In this document: in pieces, positions 28,505-42,370 of the stretch | Layout of the letters: the number at the start of each line of letters is the position of its first letter | How positions within the stretch are numbered: the first letter of the stretch is position 1 | Assembly (NCBI GenBank): GCA_963667315.1 | Contig: OY763325.1 | Coordinates: 2,914,001 to 2,978,000 of the forward strand | Origin: DAINPP01 sp963667315 | GTDB lineage: Bacteria > Thermotogota > Thermotogae > MWEM01 | Direction of reading: 5' to 3' | Length of the DNA: 64,000 bases | Translations under genes and position numbers: made by a program | Notes under the pieces: model-generated | What the model was told of the DNA's origin: nothing | Databases searched by the model: none | Seen by the model: only the letters and a program-made list of their open reading frames with translations

Positions 28505-30040
28505 ATGTATCTAATCGGAACGGATATAGGAACACAGGGAACGAAAACGGTTATCGTTGATGAAATAGGGAAAATAAAGTGTGAAAGTTTTCGTGAGTAC
28601 GATGTGCTGACGCCTAAACCTTCGTGGGCTCATCAATGGCCGGATGTATGGTTCAGAGCGGTCTGTGGTTCTATTAAAACAGCAGTTGAATGTTCCGGCA
28701 TCAACCCGGTTGAAATTGATGCAATAGCGATAAGTGGTTTATATGGTGGTTCAGGAATTGCAGTTGATAAAGAGATGAACCCCATTTATCCATGTTTAAT
28801 ATGGATGGATAGAAGAGCGAAAGAGCAGACATCATGGGTTAAACACAATATTGCAAAAGATAAAATCTTTGAAATTACGGGGAACTATGTCGATTCTTAT
28901 TATGGTTATACAAAGATGATGTGGATTAGGGATAATGAACCGGAAGTTTGGCATGATACCTATAAATTTATGACGCCGAAAGACTATATCATCTACAAAT
29001 TGACGGGTGAAATGAGTATCGATTATTCATCTGCCGGAAATCTCGGAGGTCTTTTCGATATTCATAGCAAAGAATGGTCTGCCGAGATGTCTGAATTGTT
29101 AAATATACCAATTGACAAATTACCGCAAAATATCATCCGTTCGACTGATATAGCCGGAAAAATCAACAAAATGGGTGCTGAAATTACCGGCTTACGTCAG
29201 GGAACACCAATTATATCTTCCGGGATAGATGCTGCTGTAACACAATTCAGTGCAGGCGTGATTGATGAAGGGGAACATGTGGCGATGGCGGGGACATCCA
29301 TGTGCTGGGGAACGGTTCATAACGGAAAGAATCTTAATCCCGGATTGATAAGTTTTCCGTATGTCGTCTATGAAAAAGAAAAGATATATACGTTTGGCGG
29401 TAGTGCGACAAATGGTGCGCTTGCAAGATGGTTTAGAGAACAATTTGGCGCAATTGAAAAAGAAACAGAAAAAAGAACGGGGATCAACGCCTATACATTA
29501 TTGGAAGAAGAGATTAAAAACATTCCTCCCGGAAGTGACGGGCTTATTGCGCTCCCTTATTTTATGGGTGAACGTTCCCCTATATGGAATCCGGATGCAA
29601 GAGGGGGATTTCTTGGCTTATCCCTTTTTCATGAGCGTAAACATATGTATAAGGCTATGCTTGAATCTGCTGCTTATTCTCTTCGTGATAATATGGAAGT
29701 TGCGAAGCTTGCGGGTATTAAACTTGATAATGACTGTTGTATAACCGGTGGCGTATCAAAGTCAAAGGAATGGGTACAGATATTTGCGGATGTTACGGGT
29801 TTTGATATGAAATTGATAAAGAATTCCGTTGAGGCTCCCCTTGGAGATGCATTTCTTGCCGGTCTTGGGATAGGTGTTTATAAAAAACCGGAAGAGATAA
29901 AGAAATGGCTTGAATTTAAAGAACCCGTTAAATCAAACCCCGAAACGAAAAGGATTTATGACAGGTATTATAAATATTTTAAAGCGTTCTATGATTCGAC
30001 GAAAACATTAATGACTAAAATGGTGGAAGAAAGCGAGTGA
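28505..30040 (+). CDS. FGGY-family sugar kinase (xylulokinase-like)
   Basis: This 511-residue kinase opens with the first phosphate loop 'IGTDIGTQGTK' and carries 'AISGLYGGSG', 'PCLIWMDRRA', the second-domain 'AGTSMCWGTV' and 'ITGGVSKSKEW', all FGGY family marks. It phosphorylates a sugar or polyol with ATP. Which sugar is unclear; xylulose is the most common for this branch. The ATG follows GGGGCGGAG. It overlaps the methyltransferase gene by 4 bases (GTGA). No sugar transporter is adjacent. Confidence 0.85.
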   Translation: MYLIGTDIGTQGTKTVIVDEIGKIKCESFREYDVLTPKPSWAHQWPDVWFRAVCGSIKTAVECSGINPVEIDAIAISGLYGGSGIAVDKEMNPIYPCLIWMDRRAKEQTSWVKHNIAKDKIFEITGNYVDSYYGYTKMMWIRDNEPEVWHDTYKFMTPKDYIIYKLTGEMSIDYSSAGNLGGLFDIHSKEWSAEMSELLNIPIDKLPQNIIRSTDIAGKINKMGAEITGLRQGTPIISSGIDAAVTQFSAGVIDEGEHVAMAGTSMCWGTVHNGKNLNPGLISFPYVVYEKEKIYTFGGSATNGALARWFREQFGAIEKETEKRTGINAYTLLEEEIKNIPPGSDGLIALPYFMGERSPIWNPDARGGFLGLSLFHERKHMYKAMLESAAYSLRDNMEVAKLAGIKLDNDCCITGGVSKSKEWVQIFADVTGFDMKLIKNSVEAPLGDAFLAGLGIGVYKKPEEIKKWLEFKEPVKSNPETKRIYDRYYKYFKAFYDSTKTLMTKMVEESE

Positions 30041-30837
30041 AAATGGACAGATCCTGGGATTATTACGATGATATCGCACATCTTTACGATGCACAATATG
30101 AAGAGCCCTATTGGAAACTTTATCATCTCATCACCGAAAAGCTGATAGAGCAATTACTCATAAAGAAGAATTTGAAATCTCCTCTTTCAATATTGGATCT
30201 TGGATCCGGAACCGGGTATTGGATGGAGTATTTTGTTGAACGTGGAGACAAGGTTTATTGTCTTGAACCGTCTGAGAAAATGATAACAATTATTAAGATG
30301 AAGAGTGAAATACTTGAAAAGGAAGTTGAAATTTACCAGGGGATATGTGAAAAGCTTCCCTATGAAGAGAACTCATTTGACCTTGTGAATGCACAGGGAG
30401 ATGTATTCAGTTATGCGATGGATGCTGAAGAAGGGTTAAAAGAAGCGTGGCGTGTCTTAAAACCCGGTGGTCTGATTATTGGTTCTGTGGATAATTATTT
30501 TGCATTTTTAAATGATGCGGTAAGCGTTGGGGATATTGCAACTGCGAAAAAATTAAAAGACTCATCCTTTACCGAGATTGGAAACAGTGAGGTCAGTTCG
30601 AAAAAATTCAAAACAAGGTTATTCACACCCGGTGCTCTTGAAGAAGTTTTAAAAGGGCAAGGTTTCTCAGATATTCAAATTGGAGGCAAAGTTGTCTTTG
30701 GTCTATATGAAGAAGAAGAGCTTATCGCTGAAATTGACTCTATAAGTGAATTAGAAGTTGAGCATTGTTTTAGTAGAGAATTGATTGGAAAAGCTGAACA
30801 TCTTCATTTTTCAGCCTTGAAACCGATTAACATATAG
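30037..30837 (+). CDS. SAM-dependent class I methyltransferase
   Basis: This 266-residue protein has the SAM-binding motif 'ILDLGSGTGYW' (about residues 50-60), the acidic loop 'VYCLEPSEKM', 'NSFDLVNAQGDV' and 'VLKPGGLIIGSV', all class I methyltransferase blocks. The substrate is unknown. The start is a GTG overlapping the FGGY kinase stop; ATG at 30043 is possible. Translational coupling with a sugar kinase is the only context. Confidence 0.85.
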   Translation: MKMDRSWDYYDDIAHLYDAQYEEPYWKLYHLITEKLIEQLLIKKNLKSPLSILDLGSGTGYWMEYFVERGDKVYCLEPSEKMITIIKMKSEILEKEVEIYQGICEKLPYEENSFDLVNAQGDVFSYAMDAEEGLKEAWRVLKPGGLIIGSVDNYFAFLNDAVSVGDIATAKKLKDSSFTEIGNSEVSSKKFKTRLFTPGALEEVLKGQGFSDIQIGGKVVFGLYEEEELIAEIDSISELEVEHCFSRELIGKAEHLHFSALKPINI

Positions 30838-30863
30838 TTTACTAACAGGAAAAAGTGTGGTAA

Positions 30864-30892
30864 TTGACATATCTTCTGAAAAGTGGTACTAT
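30864..30892 (+). promoter_or_regulatory. rRNA operon promoter
   Basis: TTGACA (perfect -35) and TACTAT (-10) are separated by exactly 17 bases. The site lies about 300 bases upstream of 16S and 27 bases after the methyltransferase stop. Confidence 0.8.
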
Positions 30893-31191
30893 ATCTCCGC
30901 TGTTGTGAGGAAAAAGAGAAGCGATAGCAGAACAGAGAAGGTCATTGAAAAACGGATAACGAAAAAAATAGACGAACCAGCAAGTGAGACAAGATGAAAA
31001 TTTTGACTCCAACGCGAATTATATCGGGCAGATATAATTTGAGTGCGAGGAGATTCTGAACAAATCTCCAAACCGAAAAAACCAAAGTGATGAAGGTAAA
31101 CGGAACAATAGTTCTTAACCATAATTACTGAGTGACAACAGGGAAGACCTGAAGCGATTTTTACTAATTACGATGTAATTAGTTACATAAA
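30893..31191 (+). other. rRNA leader region
   Basis: About 300 bases of purine-rich non-coding leader between the promoter and mature 16S. GTTCTTAACC at about 31110 loosely resembles a boxA antitermination element. No gene is visible here. Confidence 0.6.
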
Positions 31192-32728
<1,537 letters not shown>

Positions 32729-32851
32729 AGACTACTCCACAAAAGTGGAGAAAAAAATGGTTCATCTAGAGAAGTGTTTGAAAAGACACTTCAATTCGTT
32801 GTCCGGTTTTGAGTATACTTTCTCTTTCGAGAGAAATGTTGGCTTTTGAGC

Positions 32852-32928
32852 GGGCTAGTAGCTCAGTTGGTCAGAGCGCACGCCTGATAAGCGTGAGGTC
32901 GGTAGTTCAAATCTACCCTAGCCCACCA
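32852..32928 (+). tRNA. tRNA-Ile (GAT)
   Basis: The cloverleaf has acceptor GGGCTAG/CTAGCCC and anticodon loop CTGATAA (anticodon GAT); CCA is encoded. It lies in the 16S-23S spacer. Confidence 0.97.
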
Positions 32929-32956
32929 TTAAAAGCCAATTACTGACTCAAAGGAT

Positions 32957-33032
32957 GGGGGTGTAGCGCAGTTGGGAGCGCATCTGCCTTGCATGCAGGG
33001 GGCCAGGGGTTCGAGTCCCCTCATCTCCACCA
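32957..33032 (+). tRNA. tRNA-Ala (TGC)
   Basis: The acceptor is GGGGGTG/CATCTCC with G-T pairs; the anticodon loop CTTGCAT gives TGC; CCA is encoded. It lies in the 16S-23S spacer. Confidence 0.97.
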
Positions 33033-33450
33033 TTTTTTAAGAAGAGTTTTTTTGACTCTTCGTTCTTTACGTATGTAGAGACCATAGGTCCTTGAAAATA
33101 GCATAGGGAAGTAGTAAATTTCTTACAGGAGAAATTACTACATTACTTCTTTTACTACTCCAAGTAAAAGAAAGTAAAGCTGACACAGATAGAAGTAAGT
33201 GAGTTTTGAAAAGAACTTACAGGTGATTACTTAGAAGATCACTATGATTCTTTAGGGGAATCAAACAACCGAGTTTAGTAATCAGAGATGATTACGAGAC
33301 AAAATAGTTTCGAAGGCTCCGAAAGGAGGCTAAGAAACTAAAAGATGATTGGTCCGCAATCATCAGCAACAAACATCCAAAAGATAAACCTTGAGTTTAT
33401 CACAAAATAAAGTTCCAGAAGATTGGAGACAATCTTCGAGAGCGCACAAT
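33033..33450 (+). other. tRNA-Ala to 23S spacer
   Basis: About 420 bases of non-coding spacer with several self-complementary stretches (for example GATTACTTAGAAGATCACTATGA region and TAGTTTC...GAAACTA). AAGTTCC near 33410 can pair with GGAACTT just after 23S (about 36388), a likely RNase III processing stem. No gene is seen. Confidence 0.6.
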
Positions 33451-36383
<2,933 letters not shown>

Positions 36384-36642
36384 AATTGGAACTTGCAAAA
36401 CAAGTTCCTTGGGAGTTTCTTCGAAACTCCAAGTAGTTAGCTGAAAGTTATTTGGGAGATTTTAAAATCTTTCTGCGAAAGATCATAAAACTCCAGATAA
36501 TCGGAAGAAGGATAAAATGGAACTTGACAGAGTTCCGAATAGTAAGCGTCAGTTTTAAAAGTAATGAAAATTCCTTATGCTATTTTGAATGACTTATTTT
36601 GTTCATGAGAAAGATAGTCTTTCTTGAGAACATACCCTTTAT

Positions 36643-36760
<118 letters not shown>

Positions 36761-36821
36761 TTTTCCTTATTTTTCTGGTAAAATACCAGTTCCTTAAACA
36801 TCACCCTCGTTAGAGGATGAG

Positions 36822-36853
36822 ACCATCTTTTAAGATGGTTCTTTGCTTTTTTG
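36822..36853 (+). terminator. Probable terminator between 5S and tRNA-Glu
   Basis: A 6-bp stem ACCATC/GATGGT, extendable through the AT-rich loop, is followed by a T-rich run (TCTTTGCTTTTTT). Confidence 0.55.
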
Positions 36854-36856
36854 AGT

Positions 36857-36931
36857 GGCCCCATAGGATAACGGCTAGTCCATCGGATTCTCAGTCCGAG
36901 AGTCGGGGTTCGATTCCCCGTGGGGCTACCA
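36857..36931 (+). tRNA. tRNA-Glu (CTC)
   Basis: The acceptor GGCCCCA pairs with TGGGGCT (G-T at the end). Anticodon loop TTCTCAG gives CTC. CCA is encoded. It follows the rRNA operon. Confidence 0.95.
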
Positions 36932-36940
36932 TTCAGGAAA

Positions 36941-36970
36941 ACACACTTTGAAAGAAGTGTGTTTTTTTTT
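36941..36970 (+). terminator. Rho-independent terminator after tRNA-Glu
   Basis: A perfect 8-bp stem ACACACTT/AAGTGTGT with a 6-base loop is followed by a run of eight T. Confidence 0.9.
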
Positions 36971-37065
36971 GCTTGAAAAATGAAAAATACAGCGGTTGTT
37001 TTTAAATATGTTATGATAAGTACGGCAAGTGAAATAAAAAGAAATTGTCTTAAAGTGGGTGTTTT

Positions 37066-37665
37066 GTGAAAAGAGACGTAAAAGAGAAAAAACTGTTAAT
37101 TAAGCTGTTTATGATGTTTTTTAAGATCGGATTATTCACATTTGGCGGCGGATATGCGATGATTCCCGTTATGGAAAAAGAACTTGTCTACAGACATCAC
37201 TGGTTAAAGAAATCAGATTTTATTGATTGTATTTCTTTAACACAGGCTGTACCGGGTCCAATTGCCTTTAACATGTCAATATATCTCGGCTATGAGGTAA
37301 AAGGGCTAAGAGGTGCTTTTATATCTGTTTTAGGGGTTGCCATGCCAAGTGTTTTTATTATCATGCTGGTGGCTGTGTTTTTTACCAATTTTACAGAGTA
37401 TGAGATTGTTCAGAATATGTTTAAAGGCATTCGACCGGCGGTCGTTGCCCTTATTGTTTATGCAGCGGTTAATATTGCGCGGCATCTGAAGTGGACTTGG
37501 AGTATGGTTGCAATAGCCTTAGCTGCATTGTTTCTAAAGAGTTTTATGGGCTGGAATCCTATTTATCTGATCATCATATCTTTTATCCTATCCATCGTTG
37601 TATACTTACTTAAGAAAAAGTCTCATAAAGTACATCAGAAACAGAACGATGAAAATGGGAAGTGA
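37066..37665 (+). CDS. Chromate transporter family protein, half-size (first)
   Basis: This 199-residue membrane protein has the CHR-domain motifs 'KIGLFTFGGGYAMIPVME', 'LTQAVPGPIAFNMS' and about five or six hydrophobic helices. Full-length ChrA has two such halves; here they are separate genes five bases apart. The pair probably forms one transporter for chromate or a related oxyanion. Start is GTG. The C-terminus is Lys-rich and cytoplasmic. Confidence 0.9.
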   Translation: MKRDVKEKKLLIKLFMMFFKIGLFTFGGGYAMIPVMEKELVYRHHWLKKSDFIDCISLTQAVPGPIAFNMSIYLGYEVKGLRGAFISVLGVAMPSVFIIMLVAVFFTNFTEYEIVQNMFKGIRPAVVALIVYAAVNIARHLKWTWSMVAIALAALFLKSFMGWNPIYLIIISFILSIVVYLLKKKSHKVHQKQNDENGK

Positions 37666-37669
37666 TTAG

Positions 37670-38194
37670 ATGACTATATTGCTGAATCTGTTTTTATCCT
37701 TCTTTAAAATTGGCCTTTTTGGTTTTGGTGGCGGGTATGCGATGTTATCACTCATACAGAATGAGGTTGTTGGCATGGGATGGATGACGAATCATGAATT
37801 TATAGATATAATCGCCATTGCTCAGATTACGCCAGGACCGGTGTCTGTCAATACAGCGACTTTTGTAGGATACCGAACAGCGTCTTTCTTGGGTGCGATT
37901 ACGGCGACTGTCGGATTAGTTACACCGTCCTTTATACTCGTTATGATTCTGGCATATCTTGTGAGAACAAGAACCAATTCAATGTTCACAAATACGCTAC
38001 TGAGTAGTTTAAAGCCTGTAATTGTTGCTTTGATTGCAGGAGCGGCACTCAGTGTATCAACGGTTTCAATAATCGATTTTCCGGGGCTTATAATAGCTGT
38101 GGTGACCTTTATCTTATTATGGAAGACAAAATTACACCCGATCTTTCTTGTTCTTGCTTCGGGGCTTGCCGGGATGGTGTTATATAGTTTTTAA
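37670..38194 (+). CDS. Chromate transporter family protein, half-size (second)
   Basis: This 174-residue partner has the same motifs: 'KIGLFGFGGGYAMLSLIQ' and 'IAQITPGPVSVNTATFVGY', with about five hydrophobic helices. It follows the first half at five bases, so both are co-expressed. The opposite membrane orientation of the two halves is the family norm. A bidirectional terminator follows. Confidence 0.9.
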   Translation: MTILLNLFLSFFKIGLFGFGGGYAMLSLIQNEVVGMGWMTNHEFIDIIAIAQITPGPVSVNTATFVGYRTASFLGAITATVGLVTPSFILVMILAYLVRTRTNSMFTNTLLSSLKPVIVALIAGAALSVSTVSIIDFPGLIIAVVTFILLWKTKLHPIFLVLASGLAGMVLYSF

Positions 38195-38232
38195 GTGAAA
38201 AAGAATATAACGGTTAAATACAGGATCAAAAT

Positions 38233-38269
38233 AAAAAGGGGATTGAATATAGATTCAATCCCCTTTTTT
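38233..38269. terminator. Bidirectional terminator between the chromate transporter and lsrF genes
   Basis: A 16-base arm AAAAAGGGGATTGAAT pairs perfectly with ATTCAATCCCCTTTTT around an ATAG loop, giving a U-run in both directions. It serves the convergent plus-strand transporter and minus-strand lsr genes. Confidence 0.92.
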
Positions 38270-38292
38270 GGCTGTTTGTTGTGAATTTTGGC

Positions 38293-39102
38293 TTATGCGT
38301 TTTTAAGATCTTTGAACATCTCATCTGCCTGATCTGGTGTGATGTTCTTGTGAACAATAGCGTTGATAATCTGAATCATGATGATTGGATCGGGATTCTT
38401 CCATACATTTCTTCCCAGATCAACTCCTGCTGCGCCCTTCTGCATGGCATTGTATACGAGTTCAAAAACAGCTCTGTTTGAATCGAGTTTTGGCCCACCT
38501 GCAACCACGATTGGTTTTGGAACAGCTGATGTGAGTTTTTCAAATTCATCACAGTAATATGTTTTTACGATGTCTGAACCGAATTCTGCAGCAATTCTTG
38601 AAGCCAGTTTAAGGAATCTGAGTTCTCTTTTGTCTTCGAGTTCTTTTCCAACAGCAGTTACGGCGAGAACAGGGAGATCGAGTTTTGAACAATCGTTGAT
38701 TGCCTTTGTGAGACCACCGATGGTCTGTTTTTCGAATTCTGTTCCGAGATAGAAGGAAACTGCCATTGCAGCAGCGTTTAATTTTGCAACTTCTTCTGCC
38801 TGAAGTGTGATGATTTCATTTGTGATATCAGGCTGTGCGATGGAGGAACCACCGGATGATCTTAATACGACACCTTTTGTAAATTCAGGTGTGATACAGG
38901 AATTAAGGATTCCCGGGGAGATCATCAGTGCATCAACGTATGGCAGGAGATCCTTTACAGCTTCTGCAGGATCTTCCATGCCCGTAACAGGTCCCATGAA
39001 ATATCCATGGTCAATTGCAAGCATAACTGTTCTGCCATCTTCAGCGAAGATCTTATTCATTCTATTCTGTTTTCCCCAACTCATCTGAGTTTTGTATTTC
39101 AT
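38293..39102 (-). CDS. lsrF: LsrF, phospho-AI-2 degradation thiolase/aldolase
   Basis: This 269-residue protein matches E. coli LsrF in class I aldolase-like blocks: 'TVMLAIDHGYFMGP', 'VVLRSSGGSSI' and 'IVKTYYCDEFEKL', with the Lys of KTYY as the Schiff-base residue. LsrF cleaves the ketone made from phosphorylated autoinducer-2, using CoA. The ATG follows AGGAGGT. It is the last gene of the minus-strand lsr run, after lsrR, lsrK and a cupin gene. Confidence 0.94.
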   Translation of the reverse strand: MKYKTQMSWGKQNRMNKIFAEDGRTVMLAIDHGYFMGPVTGMEDPAEAVKDLLPYVDALMISPGILNSCITPEFTKGVVLRSSGGSSIAQPDITNEIITLQAEEVAKLNAAAMAVSFYLGTEFEKQTIGGLTKAINDCSKLDLPVLAVTAVGKELEDKRELRFLKLASRIAAEFGSDIVKTYYCDEFEKLTSAVPKPIVVAGGPKLDSNRAVFELVYNAMQKGAAGVDLGRNVWKNPDPIIMIQIINAIVHKNITPDQADEMFKDLKNA

Positions 39103-39153
39103 TGTATACCTCCTGGTAGTTGTTTTATCAGATACTCTGTTACTTCAATCAGA

Positions 39154-39495
39154 TTACTCGACATTCACTTTATCGTTTGGGTCATAAGGTGCTTTGACGA
39201 AGACTGCTTTTGCCGGTACATCTCCGATGTTTTCAAGATAATGTGCGTTGTTTGGTGATACATGGATGAAATCACCTTTTTTCAAAACTGCGTATTTTTC
39301 TCCGTTGATCTTGAACTCAATTTCTCCTTCGAGTATGAAGAAATCTTCCTCTATTACCTGATGAAGATGGTTTGGGAATCCTTCACCCGGTTTGAGTCTG
39401 ACTATTCCGAAATCTACATTGGGTCCTCTCATGAGGTACTTTGGTCCGGAATCTCCAAATCGGTATTCCTTATCGTTTTCGTTTACTAATAACAT
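39154..39495 (-). CDS. Small cupin-domain protein in the lsr locus
   Basis: This 113-residue single cupin has 'GEGFPNHLHQVIEEDFFILEGE' (abbreviated: His-x-His, then Glu, in the metal-binding first motif) and 'KGDFIHVSPNNAHYLENIG' with the second-motif His. It sits where E. coli has LsrG, the isomerase of phospho-AI-2. It is not LsrG-like (not an ABM fold by eye), so a cupin may do that step. This is inferred from position. AGGAGGTGAGG precedes the ATG. Confidence 0.8.
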   Translation of the reverse strand: MLLVNENDKEYRFGDSGPKYLMRGPNVDFGIVRLKPGEGFPNHLHQVIEEDFFILEGEIEFKINGEKYAVLKKGDFIHVSPNNAHYLENIGDVPAKAVFVKAPYDPNDKVNVE

Positions 39496-39508
39496 TCAGC
39501 CTCACCTC

Positions 39509-41065
39509 CTATTCTCCTGGGGCTTTCCACATATGATTTAAATTTTCAGTATCCGTAATATTTAACATTTTTTGATAGACATCTTTCCATTTCTTGTAAT
39601 AATATTTGTATTCTTTATGAGCAGCTCTGTCCGGGTAATAGACAGCTTCTATCGTACAAAGATTTTCAGCAGCATCTTCAAAGGAATCATATTCTCCCAT
39701 TCCCACGAGACAGGTTAGAAGTACCCCAAAGGAAGTTGCTTCCTTTACTTTTGGTACCTTAACGGGTATTCCGAGAACGTTTGCAAGGATTTTACACCAT
39801 TCGGGACTGTAAGAAGCACCGCCTCCGAATGTGATGCTCTCCGGGAAGAAGCCCGTTATTTCCTGAATGAGTTTTAGATTACCGAGACTCAGGAATGCTG
39901 CGTTTTCCATCAGTGATTTAAACATGGCTGCTTTATTGTATTTTTCCGGCTCGTTAATATCCATTCCGATGAATGCCGGTGTGGAATGTTTCCAATGCAT
40001 ATAATTCATGATATCAGAGAAGATCGGGATAATGCCGTATGAACCAACCGGAACGGATTTAGACATTTCTGTAAGAAGTGAATAAGTGGAAATGCCCAGT
40101 TCATCTGCCATCTTTTTTTCACTTTGACATAAAGCATCTCTGAACCATCTCATGACGAGTCCTACCTGAAAGGCTATCCCTTCATATTGGAAAAGTTCTT
40201 TTATACCATGAGAGTTGATTCTGACTCTTGCATTTTTATCCGGAATCGGTTTTTTAACGTTGACTTCCTGCTGCCAGAAAGTTCCACCGAATATTGCGGC
40301 TTCATGTTCTTTAACGGCTCCAACGCCAATTGTTCCCAATTGAACGTCTCCACCTCCGACAATAATTTTGGTATCCGGTGAGAGTTCAAGTTCCCGGGCT
40401 AACTCTGATGAAAGTGATCCGATAACGTTTCCCGGTTCATGAACAGTCGGGTAGATATTTTCTTTCAGATTGAGTTTCGAAATGATTTCATCGTTCCAGT
40501 TTCTTTTGAATGTATCGAAGATTCCGGATGTTGAACCGTTTGTCGGTTCGATTGTGTATTGACCGCATAATCTGAAAAGAACCCAGTCACTGATCATCCC
40601 CAGCTTGTGAGCCGCTTCATAGACTTCCGGTAGATTCTTCTTTACCCATAGCAGTCTTGGTGCATCTGATAATGAAAAGGTCTGACCGGTATGATTGTAG
40701 ATAGCCATTTCAAGGCCTGTTGCGATTAATTCTTCAACCTCTATACCTGCTCTTGCGTCAATATTTGAGCATGCCCAGATTTCTTCTCCCGATTCGTTGT
40801 ACAGGACCATTCCTTCTCTCATGGATGAAGCGGATATTGCAACGATTGTTTCCCTGTCTACTCCTGATTTTTCAATGGTTTCTTTAATGATCTCCTTTAT
40901 AAGAAGCCAATTGGTTTTTGTATCAAAATCTATTGCCCCGGCAACGTTTGAATAATTCATGTGTTTCCATTCACGCTGAGACATAGCTATTTCATTTCCA
41001 CCTTCGTCAAACAAAATCGTTCTTCCGCTACCTGTTCCACAGTCTATTACGAGATAATGTTTCAA
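39509..41065 (-). CDS. lsrK: Autoinducer-2 kinase LsrK
   Basis: This FGGY-family kinase of about 518 residues follows E. coli LsrK through its whole length: 'DCGTGSGRTILFDEGGNEIA', 'AISASSMREGMVLYN', 'GGGDVQLGTIGVG', 'GGTFWQQEVN', 'MRWFRDALC' and the tail 'HMWKAPGE'. It phosphorylates imported AI-2 (DPD) to trap it and make the LsrR inducer. The start is taken as TTG at 41065, because AGGTGA precedes it; a GTG nine bases upstream lies within that binding site. Confidence 0.95.
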   Translation of the reverse strand: MKHYLVIDCGTGSGRTILFDEGGNEIAMSQREWKHMNYSNVAGAIDFDTKTNWLLIKEIIKETIEKSGVDRETIVAISASSMREGMVLYNESGEEIWACSNIDARAGIEVEELIATGLEMAIYNHTGQTFSLSDAPRLLWVKKNLPEVYEAAHKLGMISDWVLFRLCGQYTIEPTNGSTSGIFDTFKRNWNDEIISKLNLKENIYPTVHEPGNVIGSLSSELARELELSPDTKIIVGGGDVQLGTIGVGAVKEHEAAIFGGTFWQQEVNVKKPIPDKNARVRINSHGIKELFQYEGIAFQVGLVMRWFRDALCQSEKKMADELGISTYSLLTEMSKSVPVGSYGIIPIFSDIMNYMHWKHSTPAFIGMDINEPEKYNKAAMFKSLMENAAFLSLGNLKLIQEITGFFPESITFGGGASYSPEWCKILANVLGIPVKVPKVKEATSFGVLLTCLVGMGEYDSFEDAAENLCTIEAVYYPDRAAHKEYKYYYKKWKDVYQKMLNITDTENLNHMWKAPGE

Positions 41066-41111
41066 GATTTTCACCTCATTCAGTATTCATTCAAATTGAA
41101 TTATTTTAAGA

Positions 41112-42062
41112 TTAGTCCTTTAATAATTCAATTGCCGTTCTTTCATCGGTAATAAGTGTCTTAACGAGTCCGCCTTTTATTGCGGCTTCAATTGGTTTAA
41201 TTTTTTCGCTGCCACCTGCGACGGCAATTACATTTTGCTGATCTCTCAATTTAGCGATATCAAATGAGATAATCCTTTCATTACTTTCATAATCAACAAG
41301 ATTCCCTTCGTTGTCAAAATATCTTCCCAGAATATCGCCGACTGCTCCGTTTCGTTTAAGGGCTGCAAAATCAGTTTCCTTCATATACCCTTTTTTGATG
41401 ATAGTCGCGTTCAGGTTCATGGAACCTATACCGACCAGAAGATGATTCGTCAGATCCCACATGTTAAGGATCTCCCGTACTTCCGGTTCACGTTTCATCT
41501 CATTGACAACGTTCTGATTCGACATCAGAAGCGGCGTTGGGATGATTCTGAATTTTTCGGAATATCGACTGAAGAATTCCGCGCCGGACAGAAGTGGCAG
41601 CAAACCTCCTGAAAGGGAGACGATATAAAAATCCCTAATATGATCAAGGCTTAAATTCTTTATCGTATGCGAAACCGTTTCTCCCCAACCAATACCCAGA
41701 ACATCACCATCACTCAGAAAATAATTGATATGCTGTGATGCAGCCATTCCAAGTTGTCTGCTGATTTCATCTTTGTCATTCGAGTGAACCGGAACAACGA
41801 TGGAATCTTTCAAGTTGAATTTTTTTGTGAGCGTTTTCTCTATCTCCAGAAGGTTTACATTCTGATCCTTGATTCTGATTTCAACAATATTTTCCTTTAA
41901 TGCCTTTTCAAGGATCTTCATCACTTTGGCTCTGTTTGTTTTAAATTTTTCAGCAATCTGTGATTGTGTCATACCTTCTTTGTAATAACACCAACTGACC
42001 CTTACCATCAGCTCTCTGTCAGCTATAATGCCATTAAAATTATTTGTTCCGTTTTTAGCCAA
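41112..42062 (-). CDS. lsrR: LsrR/SorC-family transcriptional repressor of the lsr genes
   Basis: This 316-residue regulator has an N-terminal HTH ('EGMTQSQIAEKFKTNRAKVMKIL', about residues 32-55) and a C-terminal sugar-binding domain with 'LGIGWGETV' and 'SLSGGLLPL'. LsrR is released from DNA by phospho-AI-2. The start is TTG behind AAGGTG. It diverges from lsrA across a 308-base gap and is co-directional with lsrK. The SorC family is certain; LsrR is supported by the locus. Confidence 0.9.
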   Translation of the reverse strand: MAKNGTNNFNGIIADRELMVRVSWCYYKEGMTQSQIAEKFKTNRAKVMKILEKALKENIVEIRIKDQNVNLLEIEKTLTKKFNLKDSIVVPVHSNDKDEISRQLGMAASQHINYFLSDGDVLGIGWGETVSHTIKNLSLDHIRDFYIVSLSGGLLPLLSGAEFFSRYSEKFRIIPTPLLMSNQNVVNEMKREPEVREILNMWDLTNHLLVGIGSMNLNATIIKKGYMKETDFAALKRNGAVGDILGRYFDNEGNLVDYESNERIISFDIAKLRDQQNVIAVAGGSEKIKPIEAAIKGGLVKTLITDERTAIELLKD

Positions 42063-42370
42063 ATCTGCACACCTTCTTCAATTTCTATTTAGAACAAATG
42101 AAAAACAAAATTTCATTTGCAACATTCCTTTTGAATGATAACACTTTATTCCTGACAAGTCAAGCCTTAATTTCAGGTTTTATAAAAAGGCGAATATTGC
42201 TGAATAAACCCGATTATTAACGATTAAAGACGTATATATGCCCTTAAGTCTTAAAACTTCCCATTTTCTCGATTTTTGAAGTTTGACAGAATCGGCGTAT
42301 GGATATATAATGGTTTCGGCGTACAAAAGTAAAATAGAATTACAAATGTCTCGATAAAGGTGGAAGTGAA
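42063..42370. promoter_or_regulatory. Divergent lsrR-lsrA intergenic control region
   Basis: A plus-strand promoter with perfect TTGACA (42283-42288) and perfect TATAAT (42306-42311), separated by 17 bases, drives lsrA. The octamer TCGGCGTA occurs at 42292-42299, inside the spacer, and again at 42316-42323, just after the -10, 24 bases apart centre to centre. This is a candidate LsrR operator. The lsrR-side promoter is not clear. No gene is present. Confidence 0.75.
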
